In this document: positions 11,398 to 23,456 of the stretch, piece after piece
How positions within the stretch are numbered: the first letter of the stretch is position 1
Layout: the number at the start of each line of letters is the position of its first letter
Assembly: GCA_024734495.1 (NCBI GenBank)
Contig: JALMQS010000085.1
Span: 23,069,077-23,133,076 of the forward strand
Direction of reading: 5' to 3'
Origin: Forficula auricularia
Taxonomy: Eukaryota; Arthropoda; Insecta; Dermaptera; Forficulidae
DNA: 64,000 bases
Notes under the pieces: generated by a model
Seen by the model: only the letters and a program-made list of their open reading frames with translations
Database searches by the model: none
Told to the model about the DNA's origin: nothing
Translations under genes and position numbers: made by a program

Positions 11398-11500
11398 CCC
11401 TTTAAATGTGTATATTTATTTGCATCAAGCGGAGGACAACCTCATTGATTTCTTTGAATCAACAACTCTGCTACTCTCGGCGAAACAAAATCTTTTCAAG
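11398..11500 (+). repeat. Family M repeat, longer copy
   Basis: Carries ATTTATTTGCATCAAGCGGA and continues through GATTTCTTTGAATCAACAAC. This longer form is also seen, inverted, at 23585-23690. Confidence 0.6.
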
Positions 11501-11623
11501 AAATTTTTTGCAAATATATGCTAATACGGGGGAGGAATGTGAATTCGTTTAATTATACATGCAATTATTAATTCTACATCTCTCCAAGAGATGTCACGCC
11601 TATCGTTAATTTCATCAATTGAG

Positions 11624-11738
11624 TAAACTAAAAAAATATTTGTATTTTAATTTTTCTCCTTGTGAAACACCACCAACTCCAACCTAAATTAATTTTAACA
11701 ATGTTTCACTATAAACCAACACCGCGTTCCCTAAATTT
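11624..11738 (+). mobile_element. PLE terminal segment starting at the predicted ribozyme cut
   Basis: Near-identical to 46302-46430, the segment downstream of the hammerhead in the PLE at 45274-46437. This copy begins with GAGTAAACTAAAAAAA, exactly the base after the predicted cleavage site in that PLE. The ribozyme itself is absent upstream. Its other border is near CCCTAAATTT. Confidence 0.75.
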
Positions 11739-12275
11739 GATTGAGATTAAGAGCTAACTAGAATTTGGTTAAAATTGAAACACCTATTGGATTATGTATT
11801 TCTAAAAAAAATGGGAGAGCCTCATCCATATAAGCCAGCGGTTCCCAACCTTTTTTTGGTTCCCAACCTTTTTTGAACAGGGACTATTTTGATTTCGTTA
11901 TTATTAGCAGGGACCACAAGGTTAAAAAATAAACTCTATCACTCTAAAAATAAACTTTAATCGAAACGTTTAACATAATCATAAAATTCAAAAGTAACAT
12001 TAATTAACAGTGTTATAGTTATTGAAAACATATAATTTTTAGTAAATAATTATGTTTGCATCAATGAGATTTTTGAGGTTGCATGTTATGTACAAGTTCT
12101 TGAATTCTTGGGGTGATATTTTTGCTCAAAGCTACACGCATGTACCTACTTACATTTATATATTGTATCAAAAGTTGAAAAAAAAAATTCAAACGACTTG
12201 AAATAACACAAAAAGTCTCTACACTTAAGAGTTAAAAACACAGAAGTTCCTACTTTGTTTGAAGTCGATTAATTA

Positions 12276-13008
12276 AAAAATTTTTAAGAAAAAAATAAAA
12301 ACCGACTTCAAAAAATTAAATGCAACAAATAAAATACACTAAAAGGTATAAAATAATTATTATCTTATTTAGTTACAACTAAACGACGAAATATTAACAC
12401 GAAATTACTTTTTGAAGTCGGTGCCAAACATATACCTTTTATGAATCGCACTCGACGGATCTTACTTAGTACGTTTGGCGGGTACGCTCGCTTATAGGTA
12501 TAGTTTGTTTGGTACCGAATTCAAAAAGTAATTTCATGTTAATATTTCGTCGTTTAGTTGTAACTAAATAAGATAATAATTATTTTATATCTTTTAGTGT
12601 ATTTTATTTGTTGCATTTAATTTTTTGAAGTCGGTTTTTATTTTTTCTTAAAAATTATTTTTATTTTTCTCTTTTTAGTGATGTTATTAATAGTGATCAT
12701 ATCATCAGAACTTGACCAAATTAATATGACACCATCCCTAAGACACCCCCTTTCGGATAAAAAAAGAACCATCGAAATCGGTTCATAAACAAAGAGGTTA
12801 GGTCTAAACAAACCTAATAAAAAAGGTCTAATACCTATGAAAAAAAACGAAAAAAAATGGGACCAATCGGAAGCTAGACTGGACCCAATGCAAAAAAAAT
12901 TTCAAAATCGGTTGACAATTGGCAGAGATATGAGGTAACATAGGCACAAAAAAAAAAAAAATTCAGTCGAATAGAGAACCTCCTCCTTTTTTGAAGTCGG
13001 TTAAAAAT
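12276..13008 (-). mobile_element. Foldback element A, copy A2, with inverted loop
   Basis: Same orientation as A1 and A4 judged by its tail, but the central loop of about 90 bp (12420-12513) runs the other way. It opens GCCAAACATATACC where A1 opens ACCAAACAAACTATACC. This implies an inversion between the fold-back arms. Confidence 0.85.
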
Positions 13009-13113
13009 AATATTAATTTTCAAGGAGGTTCCTTCGTTGACAGTTTTAAGGACTGAAAAAAAGATAGACGATGATCCGATTCATAAAGTTTTTATGAGGA
13101 AGACGAGTCGACG

Positions 13114-13624
13114 TTCTAATAAATTCTTTTTTTTTATAAATTTTATTAAACCAATTATTTTACATTAATTAATGTATACATTGTATTTTTTGCTTCGATT
13201 CCGGAGATTACTTCTCCACCATCGAGTGTCCTTATTCATCTTTAGTCCTTGTTTTTAATAAGAGGAAAAATCTAATTAGATAAAAAAACCTCTTTTCCGA
13301 TAATTATTTCAATTCCATTATTCCCCAATCAAGTCGATTGGTTCCTCCTCTTTCACCATCCAATAAATTCTTTTTTTTTTTTTTTTTTATAAATTTTATT
13401 AAACCAATTATTTTACATTAATTAATGTATACCATTGTATTTTTAGCTTCGATTCCGGAGATTGCTTCTCCACCATCGAGTGTCCTTATTTATCTTTAGT
13501 CCTTGTTTTTAATAAGAGGAAAATCTAATTAGATAAAAAACCTCTTTTCCGATAATTATTTTAATTCCATTATTCCCCAATCAAGTCGATTGGTTCCTCC
13601 TCTTTCACCATCCAATAAATTCTT
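13114..13624 (-). repeat. Family F, tandem pair
   Basis: Two about 250-bp copies in tandem (about 13114-13366 and 13367-13624) each read from TTATTAAACCAATTATTTTAC to CAAGTCGATTGGTTCCTCC. F also occurs at 36063-36290, 40575-40620, 41413-41637 and 47557-47762. Ends show AAACCAAT/ATTGGTTT and an A-rich tail. Class uncertain. Confidence 0.75.
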
Positions 13625-13952
13625 TTATTCGGAATTTGTACATATACTTTCATTTGAGATGAACTATTTGTAGGTTTTAAAATTATATTTCTTAACTTTT
13701 AACCGACTTTTTTTATTATATATTTATATTCGAAATGCACTAAGTATTTGTGGGTTTTAAAATTAAATTTGATGATTTTCCTCGATTTCCATGGAATCCC
13801 CTAATCAAATTCTGACTTAGTGACAATCGGACCACCTCGAGAGAATATCCTACGCTCGCTATTTGTTATGCATCAGCGCGTGCTGATTCAAATTTTGAAA
13901 TCTTTCGCGGACCATATTTTAGTTCTTAGGGACCACAGGTTGGGAACCACTG

Positions 13953-15880
13953 ATATAAGCTCACGGGGCAAGTGGAATTTTAATTTTAAAACCCACTAAT
14001 AGCTCATGACAAATAAAATTTATTAAAATTAAGAAATTTAAATGATCCTTTTAAAATCCACTACTTGTTTACGACAAATAAAATAAAATAAATTAAAATT
14101 AGGAAAATTTATATTATCATTTTAAAATCAAGGTTTGTCTTTTATTTCCCCTCTAATAGGTTATTTCCCTTTATTATAACAACAAAATTCAAACAAGATA
14201 CGTCGCTAAAGAAGTTTCACTTCAAAAAAAAAATTTGTATAGATATAGAGGGTGTTTTTAAGTAGTAGAGAAGTGAGACAAAAATTTATAAAAAATTGTT
14301 ATTTGGTTGATTTGATTTGAAAACAAATTCGAAATTCCATTTCAATGAAACAGACAATAACATTATTATTATTATTATTTTTTCCTGTCCAATCTTTTAT
14401 TCTCTCTCGCTTCTCTTGATTCCTAATAAGTAATAAGTAAACTAGGGCCAAAGTGGGGGTGAGAGAGAGCGGGGGTGGGGGCGGGGGCGCAACGACCTAT
14501 GCATATCATCTTAAAGTTTAATTGAGTCTCCAAGCCCCAGGGGTGTTCGTCGACGTCGTCGTCGTCGTCGTCCTGCTGTGTGTGTGGGTGTGGGTGTGGG
14601 GGTGGACCAACGGCTGAGATTGCCTTCCACCCTCCCGGGGGGTGAAACGGGACTCCATCGCCCCCGACGGACGGACGGGGTCGAGGTTCATTCGTTCACT
14701 GATCAAAGAATCCTCTCCATCGCCATCCTTGGCTTAAAAACGAACAAGAGACAGAGGGAATCCCCCTTTTTTTTTCTTTTTCTTAAGAGAGAGAGTCCCC
14801 GCCCCCCTCGCCTCTCACCCGAATGAATGAATGAGCGAAAGAACGAAGGAAGGGATGAATGGCCGGATTTAATTACCGATCGGGACATTCATTTTCTTGG
14901 GGACAGATAAATCGGTGTCCTCCTGGCGATTCACGTGCAGACAATTTTGCATTTACCCCCTTTGTCTTCTCACGTACTCTTGCCTCATTAATGGAATAAT
15001 AAACGATGATAATTAGCGGAACAGGAAACGTGGTTACAAATTCCAAATATTTACTATCGATTAAGCACACTCTATATCAGGCTTGTCCGACCCGAGAGAA
15101 AAATCACAAACTTACAAACATTACTGTTATTTGTTTTGTGAAAAAACATAATGTGGTACTCAAAAAAAAAAAAAATCATTTTCGGATTCAGCAGCCAAAA
15201 TTTTATAAGAATCCCATAAAACTACTCAACCTTATCACCGGTATACTTGTGTTATCGTTTTCTTTATACCGGGTGAGTTTTTTTTATCTTGAGACAGTCT
15301 TATAACTCAAAAACAGTGCATTATACAAAAAAAAGTTTATTTATATCAGGGGGAAACTAAACTACGCTATTGTTTGTTGACATAGAAGAAGCTTTTAAGG
15401 GTATTTTGAGGTCAACTTCTGTTTTTTAAATATAAATATATATGGATATAGGAAGTAAACCTCTTATGACAAAGCATTGCAGTACATATGCAGTTTGCAG
15501 CATAGTTTGATTTGATTTCACACGATTTTATATTTAATCGATTGACAGCTACGCTCAAGAAATAGATAATAATAGGGTTTTGCCCCAATAGGTGGCGCTG
15601 CGGTCGAGTTCCCTCCTAAATTCAAAAAATTAATTAATAGCCCTAATGAAAATTTGTTAAGATCATTGTCTAAATGTAAATAAAAATGTATTAGATGAAA
15701 TTTTTATATAATAAATTTAGTTATTACCTAAATATCAATTTATTGTTAAATATGCTCAAAATAAATAATATCTACAATCTATAAAAAATATTTTTTATTT
15801 TGCTTTCGCAATGAGTTAAATTATTTCTTGGAGCTGATTTTTAATTAATAAAATATATTTAATTAAAATACAGTTGAACA
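13953..15880. other. Unassigned, partly GC-rich stretch
   Basis: 14440-14900 is a GC-rich island with a (GTC)n run at about 14549-14572 and a TGTGGG-type run near 14578-14605. No repeat copies of it occur elsewhere in the window. Small frames on both strands are driven by the microsatellites. 15230-15600 contains an ordinary AT-rich sequence with no match. No gene is supported. Confidence 0.4.
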
Positions 15881-15889
15881 AAATTATAT

Positions 15890-15960
15890 TGCAAACAAAC
15901 TTTTGGCCGTCTCGAGACGCTGCCCGCCAGGGCTACCCGCCGGAGGCACGCCTGACGGAG

Positions 15961-15966
<6 letters not shown>
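15890..15966 (+). repeat. Family K, GC-rich end fragment
   Basis: CTCGAGACGCTGCCCGCCAG matches the GC-rich end of family K at 30.9, 54.47 and 62.48 kb. It is followed directly by an AT microsatellite, as in the 62.5-kb copy. Confidence 0.65.

Positions 15967-16022
<56 letters not shown>
15967..16022. repeat. (TA)n microsatellite
   Basis: About 25 TA units, uninterrupted. Confidence 0.95.
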
Positions 16023-16860
16023 TATATTAATATTTATTTGCATTAAACAGAGGACAAACTCATTGATTTCTCTTTAAGAAATAAATATTAACTTTTGAGA
16101 TTGGTCAAAGTCTAAATTGAATTTATTTCCAAAGTTATTTTTCAACCAATCTTAAACATTTGTTAAGATTGATTTTCCAAAAATAATATATATTTTAGTT
16201 ATATATGAACTTTATAATAATTGACAGTGTAAAAATAATTAATATATTAGAGAGTATTATATTTCATTGATGAGAGTTAATTAGTCTCTAACTTTAATGT
16301 AATATTTGTACCTATATATTGTGATAATTAATTAAATGTTATTAAAAAGATACCAATTAAATTTTTTGATTAAATTTATACCTATTCTTGTTGAGACTAG
16401 TTAATTTGATATTCTGGAAGATTTTTTTTTCGGATTGGACCAACCATGATGTAGTTAGAAGTTTGGTTAAAATTTTGCACTGACATAATTTTACCGGAGC
16501 TATTTTTTAAAAATTAGTTACTTTTCGAATTTCAAACTTAATTTTATTTAATGTTTTTTTTTATGTAGTTTAATGTGGTGAAAATCAAATTTGGGAAAAT
16601 TGATTGTAGTAATTGTTTTTTACAGCCTTGTCAAAATCACTCTTTATTGTGCCCCACTTTGTGCTAGGACAGTGCTTCTTTAGCTATGGGTCGCATAAGT
16701 AAATTTGGGGTCACTAAACATAGGGAAGCAATGATCAATGAAAAATTATAATCCGGGACGGCCAAAAATTAAAGTTAGTGAATTTCTAATAATTTTTAAA
16801 ATTACCATTTTGTATTCAATATATTTATTTATAATGTTACATCATTTGTATCTATAGTAA
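16023..16860. other. Unassigned AT-rich stretch with a family M copy
   Basis: Family M lies at 16025-16085. The rest has no recognised structure apart from CAGTGCTTCTTTAGC near 16670, which resembles one hAT terminus without a partner. Confidence 0.4.
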
Positions 16861-16919
16861 TTTATTATAATATGAATAGTAGGGAATTGGATAAAATTAA
16901 AAGCAGATGTTTTTTAAAT

Positions 16920-16964
16920 GGTCCAGACGTTTCGTCAATTTATTTTGACTTCCTCAGTGGCAAA
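16920..16964 (-). ncRNA. Hammerhead-like motif H2
   Basis: Minus strand: core CUGAGGA, stem II GUCA/UGAC, GAAA, triplet GUC. Stem I keeps three pairs (CCA/UGG). Confidence 0.6.
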
Positions 16965-17014
16965 TTTGTCATAAAGAGAATTTGTCCTGTGGTTTTTTTC
17001 AGATATAACATATT

Positions 17015-17742
17015 TTTAACCGACTTCAAAAAAGGAGGAGATTCTCTATTCGACTGAATTTTTTTTTTTTTTTTTTTTTTTGTGTGCCTATGTTACCTCA
17101 TATCTCCGCCAATTGTCAACCGATTTTGAAATTTTTTTTTGCTTTGGGTCCAGTCTAGCTTCCGATTGGTCCCATTTTTTTATAGGTATTAGACCTTTTT
17201 TATTAGGTTTGTTTAGACCTAACCTCTTTGTTTATGAACCGATTTCGATGGTTCTTTTTTTATCCGAAAGGGGTGTCTTAGGGATGGTGTCATATTAATT
17301 TGGTCAAGTTCTGATGATATGATCACTATTAATAACATCACTAAAAGAGAAAAATAAAAATAATTTTTAAGAAAAAATAAAAACCGACTTCAAAAAATTA
17401 AATGCAACAAATAAAATACACTAAAAGGTATAAAATAATTATTATCTTATTTAGTTACAACTAAACGACGAAATATTAACATGAAATTACTTTTTGAAGT
17501 CGGTGCCAAACATATACCTTTTATGAATCGCACTCGAAGGATCTTACTTAGTACGTTTGGCGGGTACGCTCCCTTATAGGTATAGTTTGTTTGGTACCGA
17601 CTTCAAAAGTAATTTCATGTTAATATTTCGTCGTTTAGTTGTAACTAAATAAGATAATAATTATTTTATACCTTTTAGTGTATTTTATTTGTTGCATTTA
17701 ATTTTTTGAAGTCGGTTTTATTTTTTCTTAAAAATTATTTTA
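17015..17742 (+). mobile_element. Foldback element A, copy A3
   Basis: Tail first, then arms 17363-17502 and 17592-17733 around the loop. It interrupts fold-back P4, so A3 is the younger insertion. Confidence 0.85.
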
Positions 17743-17865
17743 ATTGTTAAAGAAAAGTCGTTTCCAAGATTGTTGATTACTGTGAGCCAAGAACATGTTA
17801 AATAAAGATTAATGATGTTTTGTCTAATAGTAAAACTTGTTTTTTGACAAAGAGTGAAAAAATGA

Positions 17866-17898
17866 ACCACTGGTGAAGTTTTGACGAAACGTCTGGCC
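17866..17898 (+). ncRNA. Decayed hammerhead-like motif H3
   Basis: Reads CUGGUGA where CUGANGA is required, and stem II is shortened. GAAACGUC and stem I CCA/UGG remain. Probably inactive. Confidence 0.45.
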
Positions 17899-18132
17899 TA
17901 TTTAAAAAATCTATCTTTTTAATTTTATTCAATTCCTTATTATTCCTATTAAAAATATTTATTTAGGAGCAACAACGGTCTCAGTATTATTTTTATAAAT
18001 TTAAAATACAGATAAAATTTGAAAAAAAAATGTTGAAGATAATGAACTCCTGATTGATTCTTTATTTAATAAGAAACAAGCAGATCCATTTAATTATTAT
18101 TTAGATATAATAATTGTAATTATGTGTAGGTT

Positions 18133-18170
18133 TAACACTAGAACGCCCGGATGCCGTCAATTTGACGACT
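18133..18170. other. Possible isolated piggyBac-like terminus
   Basis: TTAACACTAGAACGCCCGG resembles a piggyBac end (TTAA then CNCTAGAA). No matching second end was found. Weak. Confidence 0.25.
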
Positions 18171-18413
18171 TGCATTTTTCAACGCTCAAACTAAATATAA
18201 TCATTCTGTTTCCTTTTAATTAATATTTTTTATATTTTTTCTAATAATAAATATAATACTATTATCAATTTATATATTAAAAATACATATTAATATATTG
18301 CATTTTAATAATCATTATGATATAAAATGAAAAATTAACATGCTATATTTATTGAAGGAGACAATAAAAGAGTGTGTCTTCTGCTGGAATTATAAATTTT
18401 ATTTATTTATAAC

Positions 18414-18456
18414 GAGACTATAGTTTCGAGGACTTTGCCCTCTTCATCAGTCTATT
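18414..18456 (-). ncRNA. Hammerhead-like motif H4
   Basis: Minus strand: CUGAUGA, stem II GAGG/CCUC, GAAA, then CUAUAGUC. Stem I is only two pairs by eye. Same type as the sites at 23721-23765 and 48905-48950. Confidence 0.5.
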
Positions 18457-18484
18457 ACAATGTATTCACAGGAATTAATTTATG

Positions 18485-18842
18485 AATTCATAAAGCAAAA
18501 CCGGTCAAGGAAGCGTTGAAAGCACTTGGGTGGGACATATTATCGCACCCGCCGTACTCTCCAGACCTTGCCCCGTCCGACTATCAACTTTTCGCATCGA
18601 TGGGACACGCGCTTGCAGAGCAGCACTTCGCCAATTTCGAAGAAGTTAGAAAATGGCTCCATGAATGGTTTTGCTCAAAGGACAAACAGTTTTTTTGAGA
18701 TGGCATCCATAAATTGCCAGAAAGATGGGCAAGATGTATAGAATCAAATGGCCAATACTTTGAATAAATAAATTTTTCATTTTCTTAAAAATTACGTAGT
18801 TTTTGTTCGAAAAAACCGGTAATGACTTTCCGGTACACCTAG
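18485..18842 (+). pseudogene. Mariner transposase C-terminal fragment with 3' TIR
   Basis: The frame from about 18495 reads KPVKEALKALGWDILSHPPY and then SPDLAPSDYQLFASMGHALA, holding the third catalytic Asp (SPDLAPSDY) of mariner-type DD34D transposases. It continues FCSKDKQFF. A TGA stop then sits where the family usually has a codon (FF*DGIHKLPERW), most simply a CGA to TGA change. Coding then runs to ESNGQYFE and a natural stop at about 18765. The 3' terminal repeat AATGACTTTCCGGTACACCT ends next to TA at about 18842. The 5' two thirds are missing; sequence of the hammerhead-bearing family at 18.35-18.48 kb abuts the break. Confidence 0.85.
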
Positions 18843-18892
18843 TATATATATCGAGATGATATATCTGTATATATATTATTTATTTGATAAAA

Positions 18893-19110
18893 CAATTATT
18901 ATCTCGAAAAATATAATTTTTTCGATGTTCATTTATTAGAGATTTTTTGTAGAGCCAGATGCCATGGTTTCGCTCAATTTTTTTTAATCAAAATAGTTTT
19001 AACCGTTTGTGAAATATTTCGAAAAAGAAAGAAACAAAAAAACACTTTTTTCATGCACGATTACAATACTTGACCATACCCTGTATGGTAAAGTAAAAAG
19101 TGAAAAAAGT
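18893..19110 (+). repeat. Repeat D, 3' terminal part (D3)
   Basis: From ACAATTATTATCTCGAAAAA to CCCTGTATGGTAAAGTAAAA. Confidence 0.8.
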
Positions 19111-19845
19111 TTAAGAATCGCTATATTATGGTAAAGTGCCATATAGGGTTTGTTCTTCCCTAATTGAGAAATTTTAATTTCAAATATATTAATAAAAAAA
19201 ATAGAGAATTTATTTGAAATCAAGAACTCTGAAAATTAACCCCTAATTTCTTTCTATTGCACTTCTACTGAACTTAATTTAATTTTTTTGATCAACATAA
19301 TTCGATGCACCATTTTTGAGGTGATCCTGTTGGTCTGTCAATAACACAATACTCGGCCACCCTCTCTACGGAATTAACCAACCACCCCCCTCCGCTTTCT
19401 CTCTGTTGATTACAACCCTCGAAGGTAGAAGGTGGAGGGTGGATGTTGCTCGAGGCCACCCACCCTCTAATAATGCAAATGTCTTAACGTAGAAGAGTAT
19501 AGATATAGAAGGGGGTGGGGTGGAGGAGGTAATTACCCTTGGGACATACCCTTGCACCCCCTTCGCTACCCCTCTGACCTCCATCCTTAAGACCCACCCT
19601 CTTCTTACACTTACACCTTCCCTCTCTCTACTCTACCCATGCTCAAGAACAAGAGAAAGTATAAAAAAAAAACTCTTCTGTTGATTTATTTGATTAAATC
19701 GACCCGGCATGGCAAAAAGTTGCAATTTTTCATATTAAAATGAAAAAAAAAAAAATAAGAATAAAATTTAAATATTATACGGAGAGACAATAAATGAATG
19801 CCTTCCATTCTGAGTATTTAGAAAAGTTATAGAAATGCATCGAAA
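19111..19845. other. Unassigned stretch with CT-rich island
   Basis: 19340-19640 is a pyrimidine-rich, apparently single-copy region. No recognised gene. Confidence 0.4.
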
Positions 19846-19849
19846 AATT

Positions 19850-21211
19850 ATTAGTGGAAATGTTTAAAAATAAACTGCAACGGATCGTTGTTAAACTTTA
19901 TCCAAATTCATTTGAAATATTAATATGTTCTTGAGTAAAGTATATTAAAATGTAATTTTACTAAAAACTTTATTGAAACTTTTTGTGAGTCCCCCAAGGT
20001 ACTTAATTAGGATATTAAATTTCATCAAAATTGGTTAAGTCATTTTCAAGATATTTAGAAAAAACTAAAAAAGTACTGAAATAAAGTACTAATGTTTGTG
20101 GACCGATATGTACCAAAAACTAATCAGCGCTTCATTTTGTTAAACTAATGGTAGGTTTTCAATTTCATTTCAAACAGCGCAAAGGTGTGGAAAAAATCGT
20201 GGACGAAAAAAACGATAACACACACACATACATCCATCCATCCATCATACTGCACTTCCAAAATAAAGTAAATAATTTTTAAGAAAAAAATAAAAACCGA
20301 CTTCAAAAATTAAATGCAACAAATAAAATACACTAAAAGGTATAAAATAATTATTATCTTATTTAGTTACAACTAAACGACGAAATATTAACATGAAATT
20401 ACTTTTTGAAGTCGGTGCCAAACTAACTATACCTATAAGCGAGCATACCCTCCAAACGTACTAAGTAAGATCCGTCGAGTGCGATTCATAAAAGGTATAT
20501 GTTTGGCACCAACTTCAAAAGTAATTTCGTGTTAATATTTCGTCGTTTAGTTGTAACTAAATAAGATAATAATTATTTTATACCTTTTAGTGTATTTTAT
20601 TTGTTGCATTTAATTTTTTGAAGTCGGTTTTTATTTTTTCTTAAAAATTATTTTTATTTTTCTCATTTTAGTGATGTTATTAATAGTGATCATATCATCA
20701 GAACTTGACCAAATTAATATGACACCATCCCTAAGACACCCCCTTTCGGATAAAAAAAGAACCATCGAAATCGGTTCATAACAAAGAGGTTAGGTCTAAA
20801 CAAACCTAATAAAAAAGGTCTAATACCTATGAAAAAAATACGAAAAAAAATGGGACCAATCGGAAGCTAGACTGGACCCAATGCAAAAAAAATTTCAAAA
20901 TCGGTTGAGAATTGGCGGAGATATGAGGTAACATAGGCACAAAAAAAAAAAAAAAAAAAAAATTCAGTCGAATAGAGAACCTCCTCCTTTTTTGAAGTCC
21001 GTTAAAAATGGCACTTTTTGGCCTCTCGACGAGATTCCAGGTAATTTTTGGCAAAACCGTCACGTGCTAAAATTCAATCTCATTGAATACTTCAATTTGT
21101 GACCTTAATTGAGTCTATGGGTTCCGTAGTCTTTACCTGAGGACCCTTTGAAGTCGCGCTTGCCTCGAGAGCGATTCCAATACTTTCTCCCATGCTTCGC
21201 ATTGGATAAAG
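19850..21211 (-). repeat. Repeat I copy I1, split by A4
   Basis: Starts at AAACTGCAACGGATCGTTG and ends TTCGCATTGGATAAAGTAAA. The A4 insertion sits after CACTTCCAAAATAAAGTA, where copy I2 runs straight into ATGGCACTTTTTGGCC. I is Helitron-like only by its hairpin GCAACGGATCGTTGC and the terminus seen at 57678. Confidence 0.8.
20272..21007 (-). mobile_element. Foldback element A, copy A4
   Basis: Fold-back half first, tail second. Loop orientation matches A1. Inserted in repeat I. Confidence 0.85.
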
Positions 21212-21290
21212 TAAAAAAGCTTGATCAAAAACAATTCTCGTTAATGTGTTAATTATTTTTGATATATTAATGAGAAAATTAATAGGGTTC
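21205..21290 (+). repeat. Family E fragment
   Basis: GATCAAAAACAATTCTCGTT followed by TTTTTGATATATTAATGAGA, the distal end of family E. Confidence 0.55.
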
Positions 21291-21915
21291 TGTTTTACTT
21301 ATATTTGGATGCCAAAAAACAACTATTTTTCACATTCTTGGTTCCGAAAATGTCATAATGGCTCTTGTATAATATTCAATTACTACACTGACAAAACGAT
21401 ATATAGTATTTATAGTTAAGAAATTATATTTGATATGAATAGATGGCGAAGTTACTTATGGCAAAATCGATCTAAAATGATATACATATTTTAAGTATTT
21501 TCATATTTTTGGAGCAACTCTAGATATATTAATAGTTAAGATGTCGCTATTTGAACCAAACACCAATAAGTAAATTATGAAAATATTGTTATTAAAATAA
21601 AATAGTGGAATAGTTAAATTTAATATTTGAGTATTTAAATCTCGATTTAAATGGAATAATACGTAATTAAGACAAGAAATGATATAAATTTGATTATTTT
21701 TTATTTATAATAAATAGAGGTTTGTATTTCTGACAAGAATATATTCATTTGATGTAGAATCTACTATATTCAATCAAATGAATTATATAAATATTTATTT
21801 TAATTATTCATTTGGTTGAATAAATTAGATAAAAATTTGAATGATTATATTTGATTTAAGGTACACGGTAATCTAATTTTAATATATATTAATATTTCTT
21901 ATAAATTTATAGTGG
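21291..21915. other. Unassigned AT-rich stretch
   Basis: More than 75% AT, with no inverted repeats, copies or frames that I recognise. Confidence 0.45.
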
Positions 21916-22400
21916 ATTTTTTTTTTTTTTTTTTCTACCCCTTGGCCTCGGGAACTTGATGCCCATTTAGCCAGTCGTCACAGATTCACGTCGAATAGGT
22001 GTATAAACAAATAAAATAAAACTAAATAAAACAAAACTAATTAAAACAAAATATACTAACAAAACAAATAACTAAAGTCGTTGGATTATAGTTGGAAACC
22101 AATGGAAACTAAATGTTTAATAAAGGAGTCTGCAGTTGGCCCTCCTTGGTCTAGAGATGCTAATAGGATCTCTGCACATGTGGGTAAATCATTTCTTCCT
22201 TTCATATTCAGGTATAAACGATCAATTTTTTGACTGTGTGTCACACAGCCCAGAAGTACGTGGTTAATATCGCCAATAGAAATGAAATAACAAGAGCAGT
22301 ATGGATTATTTCTCTGGCCGATTTTGTGTAGGTATGCAGGTGTTATTGCATGTCCTAGTCTAAGTCGTATAATGTGATAGTGGCTTTTAAAATTAAAAAA
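21916..22400 (-). pseudogene. LINE 3' end with poly(A)
   Basis: A poly-T tract at 21917-21937 is the poly(A) tail of a minus-strand copy. Upstream, 22395-22086 encodes HYHIIRLRLGHAITPAYLHK then PYCSCYFISIGDINHVLLGC. The histidine/cysteine pattern is typical of the region after the RT of Jockey/I-type LINEs. Only the last 100 codons and 3' UTR survive. Confidence 0.65.
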
Positions 22401-22628
22401 AAAAAACAATTAACTAATAATGTAAATTTTTTGTTAATTATTTTTTTAATATCTTAATTATTGAGATATCATTATTTCCAGAAAATCTAAGTCGTTTTAT
22501 GATAAAAAATAAAAACATTCAATATTAAGAAATATCAAAGAGAATAAAATAGATCACTCAAGTATATAATATATTTGGATTAAATAGCTAAAAATTTGGT
22601 CATATTTGGAATGATTTCGATATATCTA

Positions 22629-23394
22629 TCTACTCTTATTAAACGAGCAAAAATTGTTTGTATATTTATATATATATAGTACATATATTTGTATCTTAGT
22701 TCTATTTTGAAATTGTGCTTTACCGATTGTGATGAAACAAATTCTATTAATAAGTTTTGAGGATGAGAAAGCGATCTGGCTAGGTCTGGACCTCGACAAA
22801 TTTAATCTTAATTGATCTTTTCTTAATTAAAGTAATTATTGACAGATGAAAATCTCAATAAAAAAAGTTTGTTTACATTACATTTTTTTCAATTATGTTT
22901 TATTTTTAATTGCTTTTTTAATTTTAAAACCCACTAATAGGTTATTGCAAATATTAATATATTATACTAAAATTAGGAATTTTTTTGTTTGTTTTTAATT
23001 AACAGGTGTCTAAATCATAACAAAACAGGTGTGTTTACAAATAAAGTGGTTCAAGTAGCTTTTTTTTATATAACTTGGAAACAAATCTTATTTAATTTTA
23101 TGTTTTTATTTCAGATCCTATACGATTATTTTTATTATTATTTTTTATAATGTTTATCAATGTGAACGAATGTGAGCAAATTGGTGTACGAGTAAACAAA
23201 AATACACATATGTGGACCATTAGAAAGAGTGAAATGCAAAAACTGGGTGCGGGGTGGGGTGGACGTGGGATGTGAAGGAGGTGGGGTGCAGTTGTGGTGG
23301 ATCCGGGGGTGGGAGGGGGCGAGTGTGTGGTTTCGGGAGGGGGGTCAGGGGTTACCGTGCATCACTCGGTGGCTCCAGGTACTCTTGATTATTA
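22629..23394 (+). mobile_element. Helitron-like repeat J, copy J1
   Basis: Begins after an A with TCTACTCTTATTAAACGAGC and ends in the hairpin ACCG...CGGT followed by GGCTCCAGGTACTC. The better-preserved copy J3 ends in CTAG before a T. This 5'-TC...CTRR-3' form inserted between A and T, with a 3' hairpin, is the Helitron signature. There is no RepHel frame, so it is non-autonomous. Confidence 0.65.
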
Positions 23395-23456
23395 ATCAAA
23401 TACCTTGGGAATAAATAAGAGCTCATTAAAAATACTCAACTCAATCAATATATTTA

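Larger units (their letters stand above)
11836..13952. mobile_element. hAT element with 8-bp target duplication
   Basis: Terminal inverted repeats CAGCGGTTCCCAACC (11836) and GGTTGGGAACCACTG (to 13952) are flanked by the exact 8-bp duplication ATATAAGC at 11828-11835 and 13953-13960. Length 2117 bp, of which about 730 bp is foldback A2 and about 510 bp the F tandem, both later arrivals. No transposase frame is visible, so it is non-autonomous. Confidence 0.9.
16862..17955. repeat. Fold-back P4 split by element A3
   Basis: The left arm (16862-16990) and right arm (about 17866-17955) are inverted and share the flank GGGAATTGGATAAAATTAAA and hammerhead-like motifs. A3 sits between them at 17015-17742. 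The same family, unsplit, is at 51468-51893. Confidence 0.7.

Noticed and set aside
15967..16022. Repeat array considered as a CRISPR or regulatory array
   Set aside because: Simple (TA)n microsatellite; no spacers. No CRISPR-like structure exists anywhere in the window.
17080..17298. Frames with LFRPNLFVYEPISMVLFLSERG in several places
   Set aside because: Translation of the tail of foldback element A; repeats in each copy with shifting ends and stops.
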